64,000 nucleotides of DNA from Nymphaea colorata (lineage: Eukaryota; Streptophyta; Magnoliopsida; Nymphaeales; Nymphaeaceae), in contig NC_045146.1 of assembly GCF_008831285.2 (NCBI RefSeq), positions 4,846,972 to 4,910,971 of the forward strand, given 5' to 3'. The translations under genes and the position numbers were made by a program. Shown here in pieces: positions 33,899 to 46,636 of the stretch; positions within the stretch are counted from its first letter, which is position 1; each line of letters opens with the position of its first letter. The notes below the pieces were generated by a model. It was not told the origin of the DNA and did no database searches. It saw nothing but the letters and a program-made list of their open reading frames with translations.

Positions 33899-36276
33899 GT
33901 GACAGACAGAAGGAAAGAAAAAGAAGGTGTTTCAGATTCTTCTGCAACATGTTGTTCATCTAGTGTTATTGACATTAATGCGTCAAGATCTTCTTCACAA
34001 CCTGGTGAAGCATACGCAAATGAAGAACAACTATTATGGAAAGAAATCAAAGTGGTCACGAAAGATGTAGGCAGTGGTGGAGGAAATGTGCATTTTGTAT
34101 GTGGACATTGTCAAGTTGCATTTGTAGGATCTTACACAAGAGTTACGACACATATGTTGAAGTTGCTACAGTTTGGAATTCAAGCATGTAAAACCATTTA
34201 TACAGAAAAAACTTGAGAATTGAAGAAGTTGCAAGATCGTGCTGATACAATCCACAACAACAAGAAAGCAAGTACTATTATAACAAATACTAGCATGCCT
34301 CCTAAGAGTATTGACAGAAAAAAAAAAGTCTATAGAGACAAGTTCTGATTCTTATAGAAGAACAAAATTAAATAAAGTGGCTGCTACGTTTTTCTATTCT
34401 AGCAGCATTCCTTTCAATGTAGCTAGAAATCCGTATTGGAAAAAGTATATTACTATGCTCGCAAATGGTAAATTATCAGGATATGTACATCACAATTCAG
34501 AAATGTTGTGAACATCGCTTCTTAAGGATGAAGCGAGTGAGGTTGAGCAAATTTTAGAAAGAAAAAAATTTAAATAGAACACGACTGGGTACCAATTGTT
34601 TCTGATGGGTGAACAAACATTCAAAAACGTCGATACTAATTAATTTTATTGTCTTTGCATGTGATAAACCAATATGTTTGAAGGCAATTAATGCATCTGG
34701 AGAATATAAAGATGTCAAATATTTAAAGCAATTATTTTTAGAAACCATCAAGGAGGTTGGTCATGATAAAGTGGTGCAGCTCATTGCAGACAATGCTGCT
34801 ATATGCAAAAGTACTCGACTAAGTTTGAGGTATGATTTTTCACATATCTTTTGGACTTCATGTATTGCATAAACTTTGATTTTAGCATTGATGGACACAT
34901 GCAATCCTCCAAATCAGGAAGCAGATCTTGGGACATGAGCTATTCTCATGGATTCAAGGGATTGAAAAAGATGCAAGAAATATTAAAAATTTCATCATCA
35001 ATCACCAACATGCATTGTCTCTGTTTTGTAATTATTCTATTCGAAATTGTTAAAAGTTCGAGAGACACAATTTGCTTCAATAATTGCCATATTGAAAAGA
35101 AGAGTGCATGATGCATCTATTAAAATGACGGGTAGCAGAGAGTGGAGCTTTTATCGGGTCGAAGGCGACGCTAAAGCTCAAATTATAAAAAACATTATTG
35201 TGGATGATAAATGGTGGGATAAATTTGCTTATTTTTTTTCTTATTTTACACAGCCAATTTGGTGCATATTGAGAGTTGTTGATAAAAACGAGTCTATGCT
35301 TCATAAAGTTTATGAAATGTGGGACGTTATGATTGAACAAATTCAATGTGTAGTTTTTAAGAAAGAGAAGAAAGACATTGCACTTGATAATTTAGATTTC
35401 TTTGATCGCATACATACAACAGTAGTTGAAAGATGAGCTAAGAGCAATACTCCCTTGCATTGCATGGCTCATTCTTTAAATCTCAATATTACACTAAAAA
35501 ATAGATTGAAGTAACTCCTTGATGCATCGCTCCAAATCTAGATAATGAGTTGTCTAAGAATAGAATATCATACATAGAAAGACTTTTGCAGATTCTTATA
35601 CCAAAAGACAAGCTGTTTGTGAATATTCAAAGTTTTCTTTAGTATATTTTAGTTCTGAAGATGGAACAACAACAAGAGAAGGTGATGGCATAAGTTCTTT
35701 TGATTGGAGGGCATCCAATGGATCAGAAATGCATGTGCTTCAGAAACTTGAATCGAGATTACTATAACAGTCTGTTACATCATCGTAAGTTCTTTTGATT
35801 GGTGGGCATCCAATGGATCAGAAATGCATGTGCTTCAGAAACTTGAATCGAGATTACTATAACAGTTTGTTACATCATCGTGCTGTGAATGAAATTGGAG
35901 CATATATGGTCATATGCATAACATTAAAAGGAATAAACCCACTAGCCAATGTGCAGAAGACTTGGTCTATGTGCATTCTAATTTGTGTCTTCCTTCAAGG
36001 AAAGAAAAAAAATACATGCATTTCTTTATTATGTTGTTTTGCTTTACTCATTTTCTTATGTTGTATTAAATTTTTTATATTTTTGTGGTCAATATTTTTT
36101 ATTGTTTAATTTTTGTCTTCAATAAAATGCAATTGTGAATCATCTCAATATTAGGATGAAAATCCAGATGAATTTGATTTTGATGGAGAATGCAATTTAT
36201 ATACTGCCAACATGGCTTTAGTTGATCTTGTTAATCTTTATGAGCAGTATGACAATGATGTCGTTAAAAGCATTTA
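33899..36276 (+). pseudogene. hAT-family transposase pseudogene
   Basis: Pieces appear in the standard order. A BED-type zinc finger lies near 34040-34180 (FVCGHC...GSYTRVTTHML). Then come FFYSSSIPFNVARNPYW near 34390, a DUF659-like block near 34630-34830 (LINFIVFACDKP...VGHDKVVQLIADNAA), a middle block 35047-35436, and the C-terminal dimerisation region near 35700-35975 (FDWWASNGSEMHVLQKL, LVYVHSNLCLPSR). In life the enzyme would cut and paste hAT elements in the nucleus. Many stops and shifts are present, and a 95 bp tandem duplication (35691-35785 and 35786-35880) breaks the dimerisation domain. No terminal inverted repeats were found. Confidence 0.8.
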
Positions 36277-37934
36277 AGAAAATCAAGATATTTGTGGAAT
36301 TGGAACATTAATACGTCACTCTGATTGATGATGGATGAAGTATGAAGTATGAACTCAAAACTAGAGTATATTTTTTGTTGAATTGATGACTGATATCATG
36401 ATTTGTAATTTTGAATTCATTATCTGATAATTTTATAGTTTATAAATAATTTTTGTCATATATATATATCTATATATCTATATATCTATATATTATAATA
36501 ATAATAAAAAAATATCCTTGCCGCATCGACACACCTAAATTTTTTGACATGTGCCGCTCTAGCACCCGCACACCACACCTATGTGAGATAACCACCGACA
36601 GCCAGCCAATTAGTGAGTTTTGATTCATGCATTCCAACATATATGCATCTAATAAAAACACAGACAAGTGGGTCCAATGGCTTCCTATGTTTTACCAAAG
36701 TTGTCAAACTTAAGAGGCCTCTTTATTATCTGTTGACAAATGCAAGAGGCCATTTTATCATCTTTCTCAAGATATATATGCTAACCAAGAAAAAGAAAAG
36801 GAATTTAAGAGTGAGTTTAGTAATCATTTTTATATTTGCACTCTAATTTTTGTATTAATTTCATTATCTTAGTTCTTTAAAAGTTTTAGAGTAGTGTTTA
36901 GACAACACCCCCTTGAAACCTGGTTATGAGGGAACCATGTTTTGTAAAAACCTGACTTTCTAAACCAGGTTTTCAAAACCTGGTTTGTCTGTTTGGATGA
37001 CAATATCCAAACCAGGTTTTATCTCTTTATGAAAAAAACTATGTTTTTGATGAAGCCTCTAGCAATCACTTTGAGCTGAACATTGAGGAAAATTAATTCC
37101 AGTTGAATAAATATAACCATTATTCAAAATGAAATTTTAACAGATTATGGAATTAGTATGCTCATGAATTCCAAACTTGAGATAAATAGACTCAAGTTTG
37201 CAACCATGGCATTTGATAATATCAGGCAACAACAATCAAACAAGGAGGATGTACATAAATCAAGTACCTTGCAATAAGTTACAAAAACTGCCTCTTCGAA
37301 ATTTTCTATTGACAAGACCATGAGTATAATACCACCAAATAAAAGCATATTACCCAACATCACATACTGATATAATCAGCATGACCAGAAGAAAACCATA
37401 TTGCAGCATAGAAACCAGTTCCATAAATGACAAACAAAATACATGACTAAGCATGTCTAGTCCTGCCCATGTAAGATAAAACGTTGGAGCCTGGATCAAC
37501 CATTTTATAACTTAAAACACCCATCCAAGGTAGTTCAATTTCATTCTTGGTCAGTAGTCTAGATCATTATTAGCCCCAGTTGGCTGACATGGGAGTGATC
37601 ACACCAAGGAGTAAAATAACTTTTCAAGTAGCTAGTCTATTAAAATAATTCAGTGAAGCTCATAAAAAAGAATATCCATTTGTTAGGTTGGGCTCAAATC
37701 TTCCTCCTTTAACAAAATGACGAAACAATTTATTTACTCGGTTGTACCTAGTGTTTCCACATGTAACAAAGAGAAGGTCTTCCTTTGTTTAAAATTACAA
37801 TAGCAGAAGCTATTAGGTAAATGAACTCAAGGAGACTAGTGCAGCTAGGAACCCAATTCAAGCTGGTACATAACCAGAGGAAGGATGAAATGTCATTGAA
37901 GCTCGACTTTGAAAGCAGACTTTACAGGATGATG
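36277..37934. other. Unit B flank of the Aux/IAA remnant
   Basis: From about 36770 it is related to 59100-59787 (AAACCTGGTTATGAG and CCATGGCAT-GATAA words) and from about 37385 to 22655 and 59788 onward, at visibly lower identity than A versus C. A TATC-type microsatellite lies near 36460-36510. A minus-strand frame near 37270-37330 (VLSIENFEEAVFVTYCK) has a counterpart near 59690 and could be a decayed exon, unidentified. Confidence 0.5.
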
Positions 37935-38160
37935 TTCCCATGATTTTAGGCTTTCTTATAGTGCTTAAAACATACTGCACTAAAGAGAAGAAACAATATG
38001 ATGAACAAATGTTGATTAGAAATGAAGTTTGCTAATTGAATTGCAGTATATATCTTGGATTTAGTTCATTATTCCCCTGGTGCATCTCCAACAAGCTTCC
38101 AGTCTACTTCCCCATCTTCATAGGTAAGGGCAACTCTGAGTTGCCCACTAGGAGTTACAA
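37935..38160 (-). pseudogene. Aux/IAA remnant, unit B
   Basis: On the minus strand the domain IV exon is recognisable near 38085-38150 (TYEDGEVDWKLVGDAPG), with a one-base deletion before it (SEL then shift). The last exon is barely visible near 37940-37965 (KIMGTSS). The degron and domain III exons are missing, cut off by the junction with the intron copy at about 38612. It is the most diverged of the three copies and lacks the hAT-like insertion found in A and C. Confidence 0.6.
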
Positions 38161-38761
38161 ATAATTTCATTCATCAATAACTCTATGCTCATTCCCTGTA
38201 GCGGAAACATGGACTAACAGAAAATAAATACAACTCCATCAAGAGGTTAAAAAAAATTAACGTGGACACAAATAACATGTGTTGATGGGGAAGCTAGTGG
38301 AAGATCTTTCAACATCTATACAAGAAGTCAAACACCATATGTTCATGTCAAGACTAAGAGACATTTCCTCATCTGCAAGAATAAAGATATGAGAAAGAAT
38401 GAAAAAAGCACACATAAGGGAAAGAAAGTCGGTACACACTATGGAACTCAATTGATTAAATTCAGTTGCAACAAGCAAATGATGAAAAAAATATGCACTG
38501 TTAAAAGCAAAAGAAGGTAGCAGGTAAACATCAGATTCATGTTGTGTCCCTTTGACCTACTTAACCATGCAAAAAAATGTAAACACAATGGGCCATCAGT
38601 TGAAGAGTAAAAGAATTATGAAAGTAAAAAAATGACTAATTTAGTTGTCTTTCTGCACAAATTAGTCACTCTTAAAATCATATGTATAATGTTAGATTAC
38701 AGAAAAATACTTCAATAATTAGTTTTCACGGTTCTAGGTTTTGTCCCACTACATATATATA

Positions 38762-39005
38762 CTTGGCTGACTCGTTGAGTTGGCTCGGGAATTGCCCGAG
38801 TTAACTCAAATCACTAGAAAACCAGGCCACAAGTTAAGGATCGCCGGACTCGTTCCTGACTCGGCCCCAACTCCTCCTAACTTGGCCCAGACTCGACCCT
38901 GACTCGCCCGATTCAGGTTATTTTAAAACTCAACCGAGTCGACAAGTCAACTCACTAACCCGGTGACCCGGCCTCCAGCCAATCCGAGTCTTGAGTTTTC
39001 CAACT
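38762..39005. repeat. GACTCG-rich insertion in the intron copy
   Basis: About 245 bp with many CGAGTC/GACTCG/GAGTT words, sitting exactly where other intron copies run straight from TTTTGTCC into the TA repeat. Probably a small transposon or retroposon; no TIR or tRNA box was recognised. Confidence 0.4.
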
Positions 39006-39006
39006 A

Positions 39007-39007
<1 letters not shown>

Positions 39008-39040
<33 letters not shown>

Positions 39041-39116
39041 GGAGAGAGAGAGAGAGGGAAAAAGAGAGAGAGAGAGAGAGAGAGGGAGTGTGTGTGCGTG
39101 TGTGTGTGTGTGTGTG
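39008..39116. repeat. Compound (TA)n(GA)n(GT)n microsatellite
   Basis: TA, then GA, then GT dinucleotide runs in sequence over about 110 bp. Confidence 0.95.
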
Positions 39117-39950
39117 AGGTCTACTAAAACCCCATAATTTACATTCTACTTGTGTTATATATCTTTACTTGTTTCTTGTGTTTTTACAATTTAATTGTTT
39201 CATGCAAAGGAAGAGGGCAGTAATGATGAGGTGTGCATCCCCACCTTCAGTTAATGGGTTGATCACTTAATTCTGCTACTGCATAAAAAGTGTTTGCGGC
39301 GTTAAATAGTGTGAGAAAGGAAATTAATTTTCAATTTGAAGCATATTTTTCATATGTTTTATGCTTTTATGTTTTAAAATGCATGACTTTTAATATGTTT
39401 TCCAAAATTTTGTGGAAATAATTAGGACCAATATGGGATTTACCAAACAACAAAATCTAACAAAAAAAAAGTGTTTCTATTCTTTCCGGAGGCTTTTGAT
39501 GGTCCATAATTTTAATTCTGGAATCAAAATTCCATCTTAAACTGGAATTGAAATGACTCATTCCGATTTGTTTCTTCCTTCAATGGCCTAAAACTTTGTT
39601 TCCAGCACTTTGATAGGGAAATTTTGATTCTGGATTCAAAATACAGCTTTTATGGTCGTATTTTGATTCAGGAATTTTGATTTTGGAATCGAGGATTAAT
39701 TCTGGAATTAAAGTTCAGTGTTTGTTTCAATCATTCATATTTGATAAAAAATATAGGAATTTTTATTCTAACATTCATCAGACTCTGTGCCATCAAAACT
39801 CTCACTCTAGGAATCTGTAAATTTCTTTTTTAAGATAAAGAAGTTGAAGAGGCGCACCCAGTGAGGTAATGAGGGCAGAAAGATAATTGAAAGGAGATTG
39901 CTTAACCCTTCACTGAATGTGCAAAGTGGAGCTTTGGTGGGTTGAAACCA

Positions 39951-40630
39951 GTGTCACAGAAAACGTGTACTAATCACAAAAAAATCATATTATATGCCAA
40001 AAAGCAATCTGGTGAATAAAACGGCAATAAGACGTGTTTTTTAAAAAAATATCAAAAAATAAAAAACATGTATTATACGTGTATTATACCCGTGTTTCAC
40101 ATTTTTTAAACTATCGCACAATTGTTTTTAAAAGCGCGAGATGTGTTTTAAAAATCATGGCACTGCATGTAATATTGAAGAAAAGTTGGTTTATTTAAAA
40201 CTTGATCACCCTTTTAATGGCAAAAATGTACTTTTAGGTAGAAAAAGAGGGCTTAGGTTAAAAACTCCTCGTTCTTGTCTTCTCATTTGGGTGAAACTTC
40301 AAAGTGAACTTTGAAGTTGAGAGGGGAGTCGCCGGACGGACGAACGGTGAGAGGGGTCGACGGGAGTCACCAGAGGTTGATGCGAGTCAACCATCGACTT
40401 GAATCGCCGGAGGCTGACGGTAGTCGGGCATTGACAGGAGTCACCGAAGGTTGACGGGAGTCGAGCATCAATGGTTCAGGTAGCTCTGTTTTACACTTTT
40501 AGTATGTCAAATTTATAATTTGTTTGTTTGTTGGTTAGTCGAGCATCAATGGTGTTGGGACGTAAGCTAGCTCTACTTTATAATTTTATTATGTTAGAAA
40601 CTTAGAATCATGCAGTAATAGGCTAACAGC
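39951..40630. other. Unassigned DNA with a short GTTGACGGGAGTC tandem array
   Basis: A-rich left part. At about 40320-40475 a degenerate unit of about 27-30 bp built on GGAGTC(A/G)CC..AGGTTGACG is repeated about five times. No gene is recognised. Confidence 0.5.
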
Positions 40631-41432
40631 CAGTAGCAGAGCTGCGTGTGGGCTGGCGTGGGCCACTTAAAAACGCTGCCCATGCCAGCCCATGGAAGCT
40701 CCCCTTGAAACCTCCTTGAAAAGGAGCTCCACTCAGGTTCAACGGCATGGGTTGCCCATGCCAGACTTGGGTTGAGCACAACAACAAGTGTAGAGTCCCA
40801 CAACGAACAGCAGCTCCAGCCTCCAGTCGTCTATTAGGGCAGTTACTAAAAGCATCTTTTCCCTCTACTGCGGTTGCCATCGCTCCATCTCCAGTATCGC
40901 TCAGTATGGCTCTCTCCCTCAGTCTCTGTCTCTCTTCTTCTTATGACAATTTTGATTTGGGCGTTTCTATTTAAACTTTCTGCTTATTGTTTTGAGAGTT
41001 TAATTTACACCTTTTATTACTAATTTTGGGGTTTGTGAGCACTTGGCAGTGAAATCAAAAGATGACAGATCACTAATTCTTGCAAACGGATATTTGAATC
41101 TGGCTAACTTCATAGGTTTGTTGGTACGTTTCTGTGCCAGGAAATTACACAGGCTTCTGGTTTAGTACATGTCTAATGGCTGGATAGGTGGATCTTCCAT
41201 GAAAATGATAACCCAAAACTTGACTATAAAAAATTGCTCTTTATGAGAGCGTATCAACTGAAATATAGTTCATTTTGAAATTTCTAAATTGTCCATTTTT
41301 TCTTAAAATTGACTGAAATGTCCCTTACATTAGGTTGGTATCTCACAGTAATGGACATAGTTTATCTTTAGTATCTAAGCAAAATTTTTTCACAGAGTGC
41401 CCCACAGCCAAAAATTTCTGGCTCTGCCACTG
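40631..41432. mobile_element. hAT-like nonautonomous element with intact 8 bp TSD
   Basis: Termini CAGTAGCAGAGCTGC and GGCTCTGCCACTG are inverted repeats. A perfect 8 bp target duplication CTAACAGC flanks it (40623-40630 and 41433-41440), diagnostic of hAT transposition. The 802 bp interior has no transposase. The left 250 bp is GC-richer, open on both strands, and shares GTGTGGGC..GGCGTGGGCC words with the elements at 26600 and 63562. Confidence 0.85.
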
Positions 41433-41440
41433 CTAACAGC

Positions 41441-42079
41441 TAGGAAAAATAATTGTGCAATGTTCAACTCTGTTTTATTGATCTTTATCTTTTTTTGCAA
41501 GTTGCAACATCATTTTAGCTGCAGATTTATAGATAATTAGATCATAATCATGGTTTGGAAAGGAGCAATTAAGGAACCCGCAGATATAGGCAAAACAATG
41601 ATTGTTAACCAATAAAAATCACTCATAGTAAAGACAAAATACACTTTGATTTGACCAGAAAAACCCGTGCTCGGATTTTTTTTATTTATCGAGTACGGGT
41701 TTGTAGGTAAAGAGGAATCAAATGGATTCAAGGGGAGTTTTTTGTAATGCATTAATAAAATAGACCCATGCTATGGGTTGTCTCATGTCGTAAACAAACA
41801 TGTATGCTTAAGAAATTTGTTGGACAATTAGATTCACATCTCTTATAACCTACACAATCCTCCGTTCTTGGTGCGAAAGCAATTTGCTTAGCTTTACATC
41901 CATCCTAGGGTATCATTTCCAAGACATCTGTAGGACACGCTCGTATGCATTAGGTACACCCTATACATGTATCATAAATCTTTACTGAGTGTGACATTAG
42001 ATCTATTAATTTTTTTTTAACGTCATAAAATTTGGTCGGGTAGCTCGTCATAAAATTTGGTCGGGTAGCTTTAGTATGG
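41441..42079. other. Unassigned DNA before copia relic
   Basis: No gene is recognised. It contains a 25 bp tandem duplication (CGTCATAAAATTTGG unit, 42022-42071) next to the first readable integrase codons, and may be the decayed 5' part of the following relic. Confidence 0.35.
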
Positions 42080-43932
42080 TGAGATCAATGTTGATAGGTA
42101 CACAATTACCCAAAGTATTTTGTTGTGAATATTGTGTTAATTGTTATGTATACAATAAATCGAGTGCTCTGCAAAGCAGTCATGACCACTCCTTATGAGA
42201 GATACACTGATATAAAACCAGATCTGAGACATTTGAAGAGATGGAGATCTGTAACTCATATGAAAATTCTAGATCTAAAAATGGATAAACTAAATAACAT
42301 ATCTATAAGATGTGTGTTTATTGGATATTCAAAAAGATGCAAAGGCTACAGATTATATCACTCAAATATGGGACTTATTGAAAGTAGGGTTGTAGAGTTC
42401 CTAGAAGAACTCTATAACAAAGACAATGATCCAGTAGAAGATTAAACAAATCTACTGGATGATCTAATTTATTCAAAAGAATCCATAGAATAGAGTAAAG
42501 TCTGAGAACTAGTAGAATTTTCTAAAGATAGAAGATCCATTGTGTGTAAATGGGTGCTGAAGAAAAAGTATAAAGCTGATGGATCAGTAAAAAATTTTAA
42601 AGCAAGACTGGTGGCAAAAGGTTTTTCCCAAAAGGAATGAATTGATTACATAGAAACATATTCACCAGTTGAAAAATTTGCATCAATTAGAATAATTCTA
42701 GCTATCGCAGCTTTCTATAACTTGGATGTTTGTCAGATGGATGTGAAGAATGCTTTTCTGAATGATGCGTTAAAAGAAACCATATATATGACTTAACCAT
42801 AAGGATATGTCATCAAAGAAAATAAAGATAATGTGTACAAGTTGAATAAATCACTGTATGGTTTGAAGCAGTTGCCAAACAGTGGTATGTTGCCTTTCAT
42901 AAGGCAATCACAAAGCTTGGATATGTAGCAACATTGCGCCGACATCTATATAAGTGAGAGTCTCTTTTGCATTATGTCACTATATATCAATGACATTTTA
43001 TTGACTAGAAATAAAAACAATATGATACTCAAAACAATGACTTGGCTCAGTGAGAACTTCAAAATGAAAGACATGGATGAAGCATCCTATATACTAGGAA
43101 TAAAGATCACTCGAGATAGAGACTCAGAATTTTAAGTTTGAGCAAAGAGCAATATTTTGATTATATCTTAAACAAGTTTTATATGCAAGATTGCAAACCT
43201 ATTGAAACTAACATTGCTAAAGGAATAAATAAATCTAAGCAGAAGTGATTGTCCCAGTGAAAGACAATAGAAATTAAGTGTTCCATATGCTTAGACTTTT
43301 GGCAGCTTAATATATCTAATATTGTGTATAAGACCGGACATAAGTTTTCCTATTGGTCTTATTGAGCCGCTACCAAAGTAATCCTAGTTGGTCTCACTAG
43401 CAAGCGGTTAAAAGAAATTTTCCATATATGAAAGAAACAAAAGGGCCTCATTGGCAAGCATTTAATGTCGCAACTACCTTTACTGTTTGGATAAATCGAT
43501 TCCTAAAATACTTGAAGTTAGATTTTTATCATGAACCAGTTCAACTATATTGTGATAATCAGCAGCGATATCTCTTATGAAAAGTATTGTTGTTAGCTCA
43601 AAGAGTAAACATATATTGGTGAAATACCATTATGTTCCAAAAATGATTGAGAAAAATGAAATTTCAGTTGATTACATACTTACCAATGATATGGTAATCG
43701 ATCTTTTAACCAAGGGAATATCTGAAGATCTGTTTACCAAGCATGTAGCACATATAAGACTAAGATCTATTTGAAAGGTTATGATAGAAAGCCGTTGAAA
43801 GGAAAACCTCGCTACCTTGCAAAAAATACAAGTAACAATGGATAAACCAATTATGGAAAGTCACATAACTAAAAATTGAGGGAAGCCACACATAATGGAA
43901 GCAAACTGGTGGTTTTATGGCCAAGTGGGAGA
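42080..43932 (+). pseudogene. Degenerate copia pol (integrase end, RT, RNase H)
   Basis: Successive broken frames read integrase C-terminus (AVMTTPYERYTDIKPDLRH, VFIGYSKRCKGYR; 42125-42440), RT ([32 protein letters not shown]; 42540-42790, then YINDILLT near 42985) and RNase H (CDNQ near 43555; SKHILVKYHYV and YILTNDMVIDLLTKG at 43577-43774). Stops are frequent. The gag, protease and integrase core are missing. It belongs to the same family as the minus-strand relic at 18.4-19.9 kb, because the sequence before the LTR is shared. Confidence 0.8.
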
Positions 43933-44300
43933 TGTTGGATGGTGGCCCTGAGTCTTATCTCTGCATTTTGTAACTGCGAGGAGACCCACTCACCATTACG
44001 AGATAAAGTAAACAACTTTTCAAATAAAGTTTTTATTAAACAAAGTATTACATTATCTATTTTCTCTCTGTCAATCTGTCACATTCCCTAACTGCCAACT
44101 GGCCTTTCGGGAAAACCTATGAGGCAGCTTATATATGCCCAGCAATTCTTGACTTAGGGTTACTGGTTGATTGCCTAGTCGAAGCCTCATAGAAGCAAAC
44201 CTGAATATCTACAATCCTCTGCTCTTGTCTTCTTCTTCTTCTTCTTTTCTGTCATTGCCACTGCTGCTTCTTGATGTACACCTGTTCATCCTAGATACAC
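43933..44300 (+). repeat. 3' LTR of copia relic (right end uncertain)
   Basis: Starts TGTTGGATGGTGG directly after the polypurine tract GCCAAGTGGGAGA (43919-43932). TTATATATGCCC near 44130 may be its TATA box. The right boundary could not be found, and the stated end is approximate. Confidence 0.5.
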
Positions 44301-45519
44301 TGCTAGTAAACTTGCTGAGGAGACACAAACGCCTTTATATTGCTGCAACTCCATCAAATGGCAAATGGCATTGCTAATATCAACATCCATGCATCCTTAG
44401 ATCCTCCCTTCTGTAGATGCCTAGATCCACTGGGTGGTGTGCCAGAGAGGCAGCAATGGTAATCTGCTTGTTATAAATTGCATGAGTGCTTCTATGTGCA
44501 TCAAGCAAGGCTGCATGATTGGTGGTGATCTGCTTGCTCCACCCTGAACTCCTAGCACTGGCACACTTGTTTCCAGTGTGGGATTGGGCGACTCTCTTGC
44601 CTATCTATGGTTTGTTCCCATAAATGAGTTGTTCCCAAACCTTTTCATGGTGTGACGCCATTGCACTCTCTGGCGTTGTTCTTTGTTGGTTCATTAGAAG
44701 TCCCATCCATCAACATCGTGCTATGTTGGGAGCATCGGGCAGTGGTCAAATATTCGTAAGTGTGGGTGGCCCTTCAGTTTCCACCATCGCTGCGCCTCCC
44801 CCACTACACATGATGACTTCCGCTCCATGCTTTACTAAAGGTTTGGGGTGTGTCTATTGGCCCTCCTCTCACCTATGAAATGGAGAAGCTCACTGAGTAG
44901 TGCAGGTGCGAGTCGCTCAGCCCAGAGAGATCTCTTTTTCACCTAATCAATGGCCAAACACCCAAACTCTATAAGGTGCTCTACTTGCATCCGTAAATGA
45001 AGGGTGATCTTCTCCACCTAATTTGAAGATTAGATGCTGGTGTGCGGGTTTTTGATGTTGCAATACTCAATCGTAGGCAAAATGGTGCCTCACACCAAGG
45101 CTTTCAAGGTTTGATGATGTCATCATTGGGGACGTCTAGATGAGGAAATGTTGGCTGTTTTACTTTGAAAAGCTGTGGCTCCTAAGCAACAATGTGGTTT
45201 TCAAAGGTTGAATTGTGAGCACGGGGAGTTTGGAGTTGGTCATATTGTTTGGCATCGTAGTTCTCCTATAGAAAAGCAAGGGGGGTCCTATCCTATGGTT
45301 TTGCTCTGCTGTTATGTGTGGTTGTCCTTTACTTTTCTATTATTCTATGTTGTTCCACCACCAGTGCATGAAGTTTCGCCTCCAACAAGAGACCGAATTA
45401 TGTGCACCACCTGGCACACGCATGCCGCAACAATCACACATCAGGGGTGGACACTATTACCTAACATGTGTATTTATTTTCTTACTCAAACATTGCATAT
45501 GCACGTGCATGAGATAACA
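44301..45519. other. Unassigned DNA
   Basis: Moderate GC with scattered short frames (for example 45175-45567) that show no known domain. Part may be LTR or leader of the preceding relic. Nothing else is supportable. Confidence 0.3.
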
Positions 45520-45835
45520 AATAGGTATGAAATAACAAATAAGTATAAGATAATGTTTATGAGATAATAAAATATTGATAAGATAATAAGATAACAAACA
45601 AAAGAATGCATGAGATAACGCCAAACATAAGTATGAAATAATGTTTACTAGATAACAAAAAATTTATGAGATAATGAAATAATGGACGGATGCATAGGAT
45701 AACGCTAAACATAAGTATGAGATAAAAAATATTTATGACATAATGAGATAAGGGACGAATGATTGAGATAACACTAAACACAAGTATGAGATAGTGTTTA
45801 TGAAACAATAAAATGTTTATGAGATAACGCTATAA
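45520..45835. repeat. GAGATAA-rich degenerate minisatellite
   Basis: The words GAGATAA, AAGTATGAGATAA and ATAATGTTTATGAGATAA recur over 315 bp, with a longer period of about 70-100 bp marked by CGCTAAACATAAGTATGAG. Frames across it are repeat artefacts. Confidence 0.8.
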
Positions 45836-46159
45836 GCGGGACAAAAAACAAAAATAATTTTTTTACTGATTAAAATAATATATTAGTCGTAATGATATGC
45901 ATACACGAACTGGCAAATTTTACTTTTATCGAATCCTCAAATCTTCTTTTTATGGTATCCATTTTTATCCCTACAAAAATTATTCTTTTTGTATTAATCA
46001 TGGGGTTTTTTTGTCATACTTAAAATGACACATGAAATTACATACACAAAAGTACATATATAACCAGCTTTGCTCCAGCAAGCTGTTCGTGGCTTTCTTA
46101 ACATTGAGTTTCTATTTTCTCTTTCTCTCTTATATATATATATATATATCTTTCTCTCT

Positions 46160-46258
<99 letters not shown>

Positions 46259-46636
46259 GATGACCAAAAATTAAAGAGTATGTCATGTGTTGTGCTTTTA
46301 GCAAAGGTTTATGGTGTTCACAATGATTGATTCATTATTTTTATCCGTCCATTCTTTATTTTTATCTTTCCAATAATATCCTGTGTATGTATATATTGGA
46401 ATCCTATTGTTTGGAGGTCACTGCTAGCTTTCACAACTTAACCCAGCTATGTACATATATAGAGGAATGAAGATTGACCACAATTATAGATATTAAAAGA
46501 AAATATCAAAAATCATATGGGAGCTAAGTTGAAGGAGGGCTGTCTGGAGTATAAATTATTTCAGGTATTTCAATAGAGGAATAAAGATGGACCACAATTA
46601 TAGGTATTAAAAGAAAATATAAAAAATCATAAGGGA
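45836..46636. other. AT-rich DNA with long TA microsatellites
   Basis: Contains a (TA)n block at 46131-46148 and a longer one at about 46162-46251. At 46490-46640 a segment of about 105-110 bp (ATTAAAAGAAAATAT...GGGAGCT) is tandemly duplicated. No gene. Confidence 0.6.

Larger units (their letters stand above)
38612..39950 (+). repeat. Direct copy of decarboxylase intron 1 (partial)
   Basis: Matches about 28530-30040 in the same orientation (GACTAATTTA, ATATGTATAA-GTTAGATT, CACCCAGTGAGGTAATGAGG words). It has only one of the two tandem units, an inserted block at 38762-39005, a compound TA/GA/GT microsatellite (39008-39116), and a TIR-element copy (39485-39797). No exon 1 or exon 2 accompanies it. 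Confidence 0.8.

Noticed and set aside
45175-45567. 130-codon frame
   Set aside because: No recognisable domain, overlaps the start of a minisatellite and has no homologue elsewhere in the window.
45520-45835. Possible CRISPR-like array
   Set aside because: The repeats are degenerate, spacing is irregular with no unique spacers, and the genome is eukaryotic.
46032-46274. Tyr/Ile-repeat frames across TA runs, and Ser/Leu frames across CT runs elsewhere
   Set aside because: Pure dinucleotide-repeat translations with no coding meaning.
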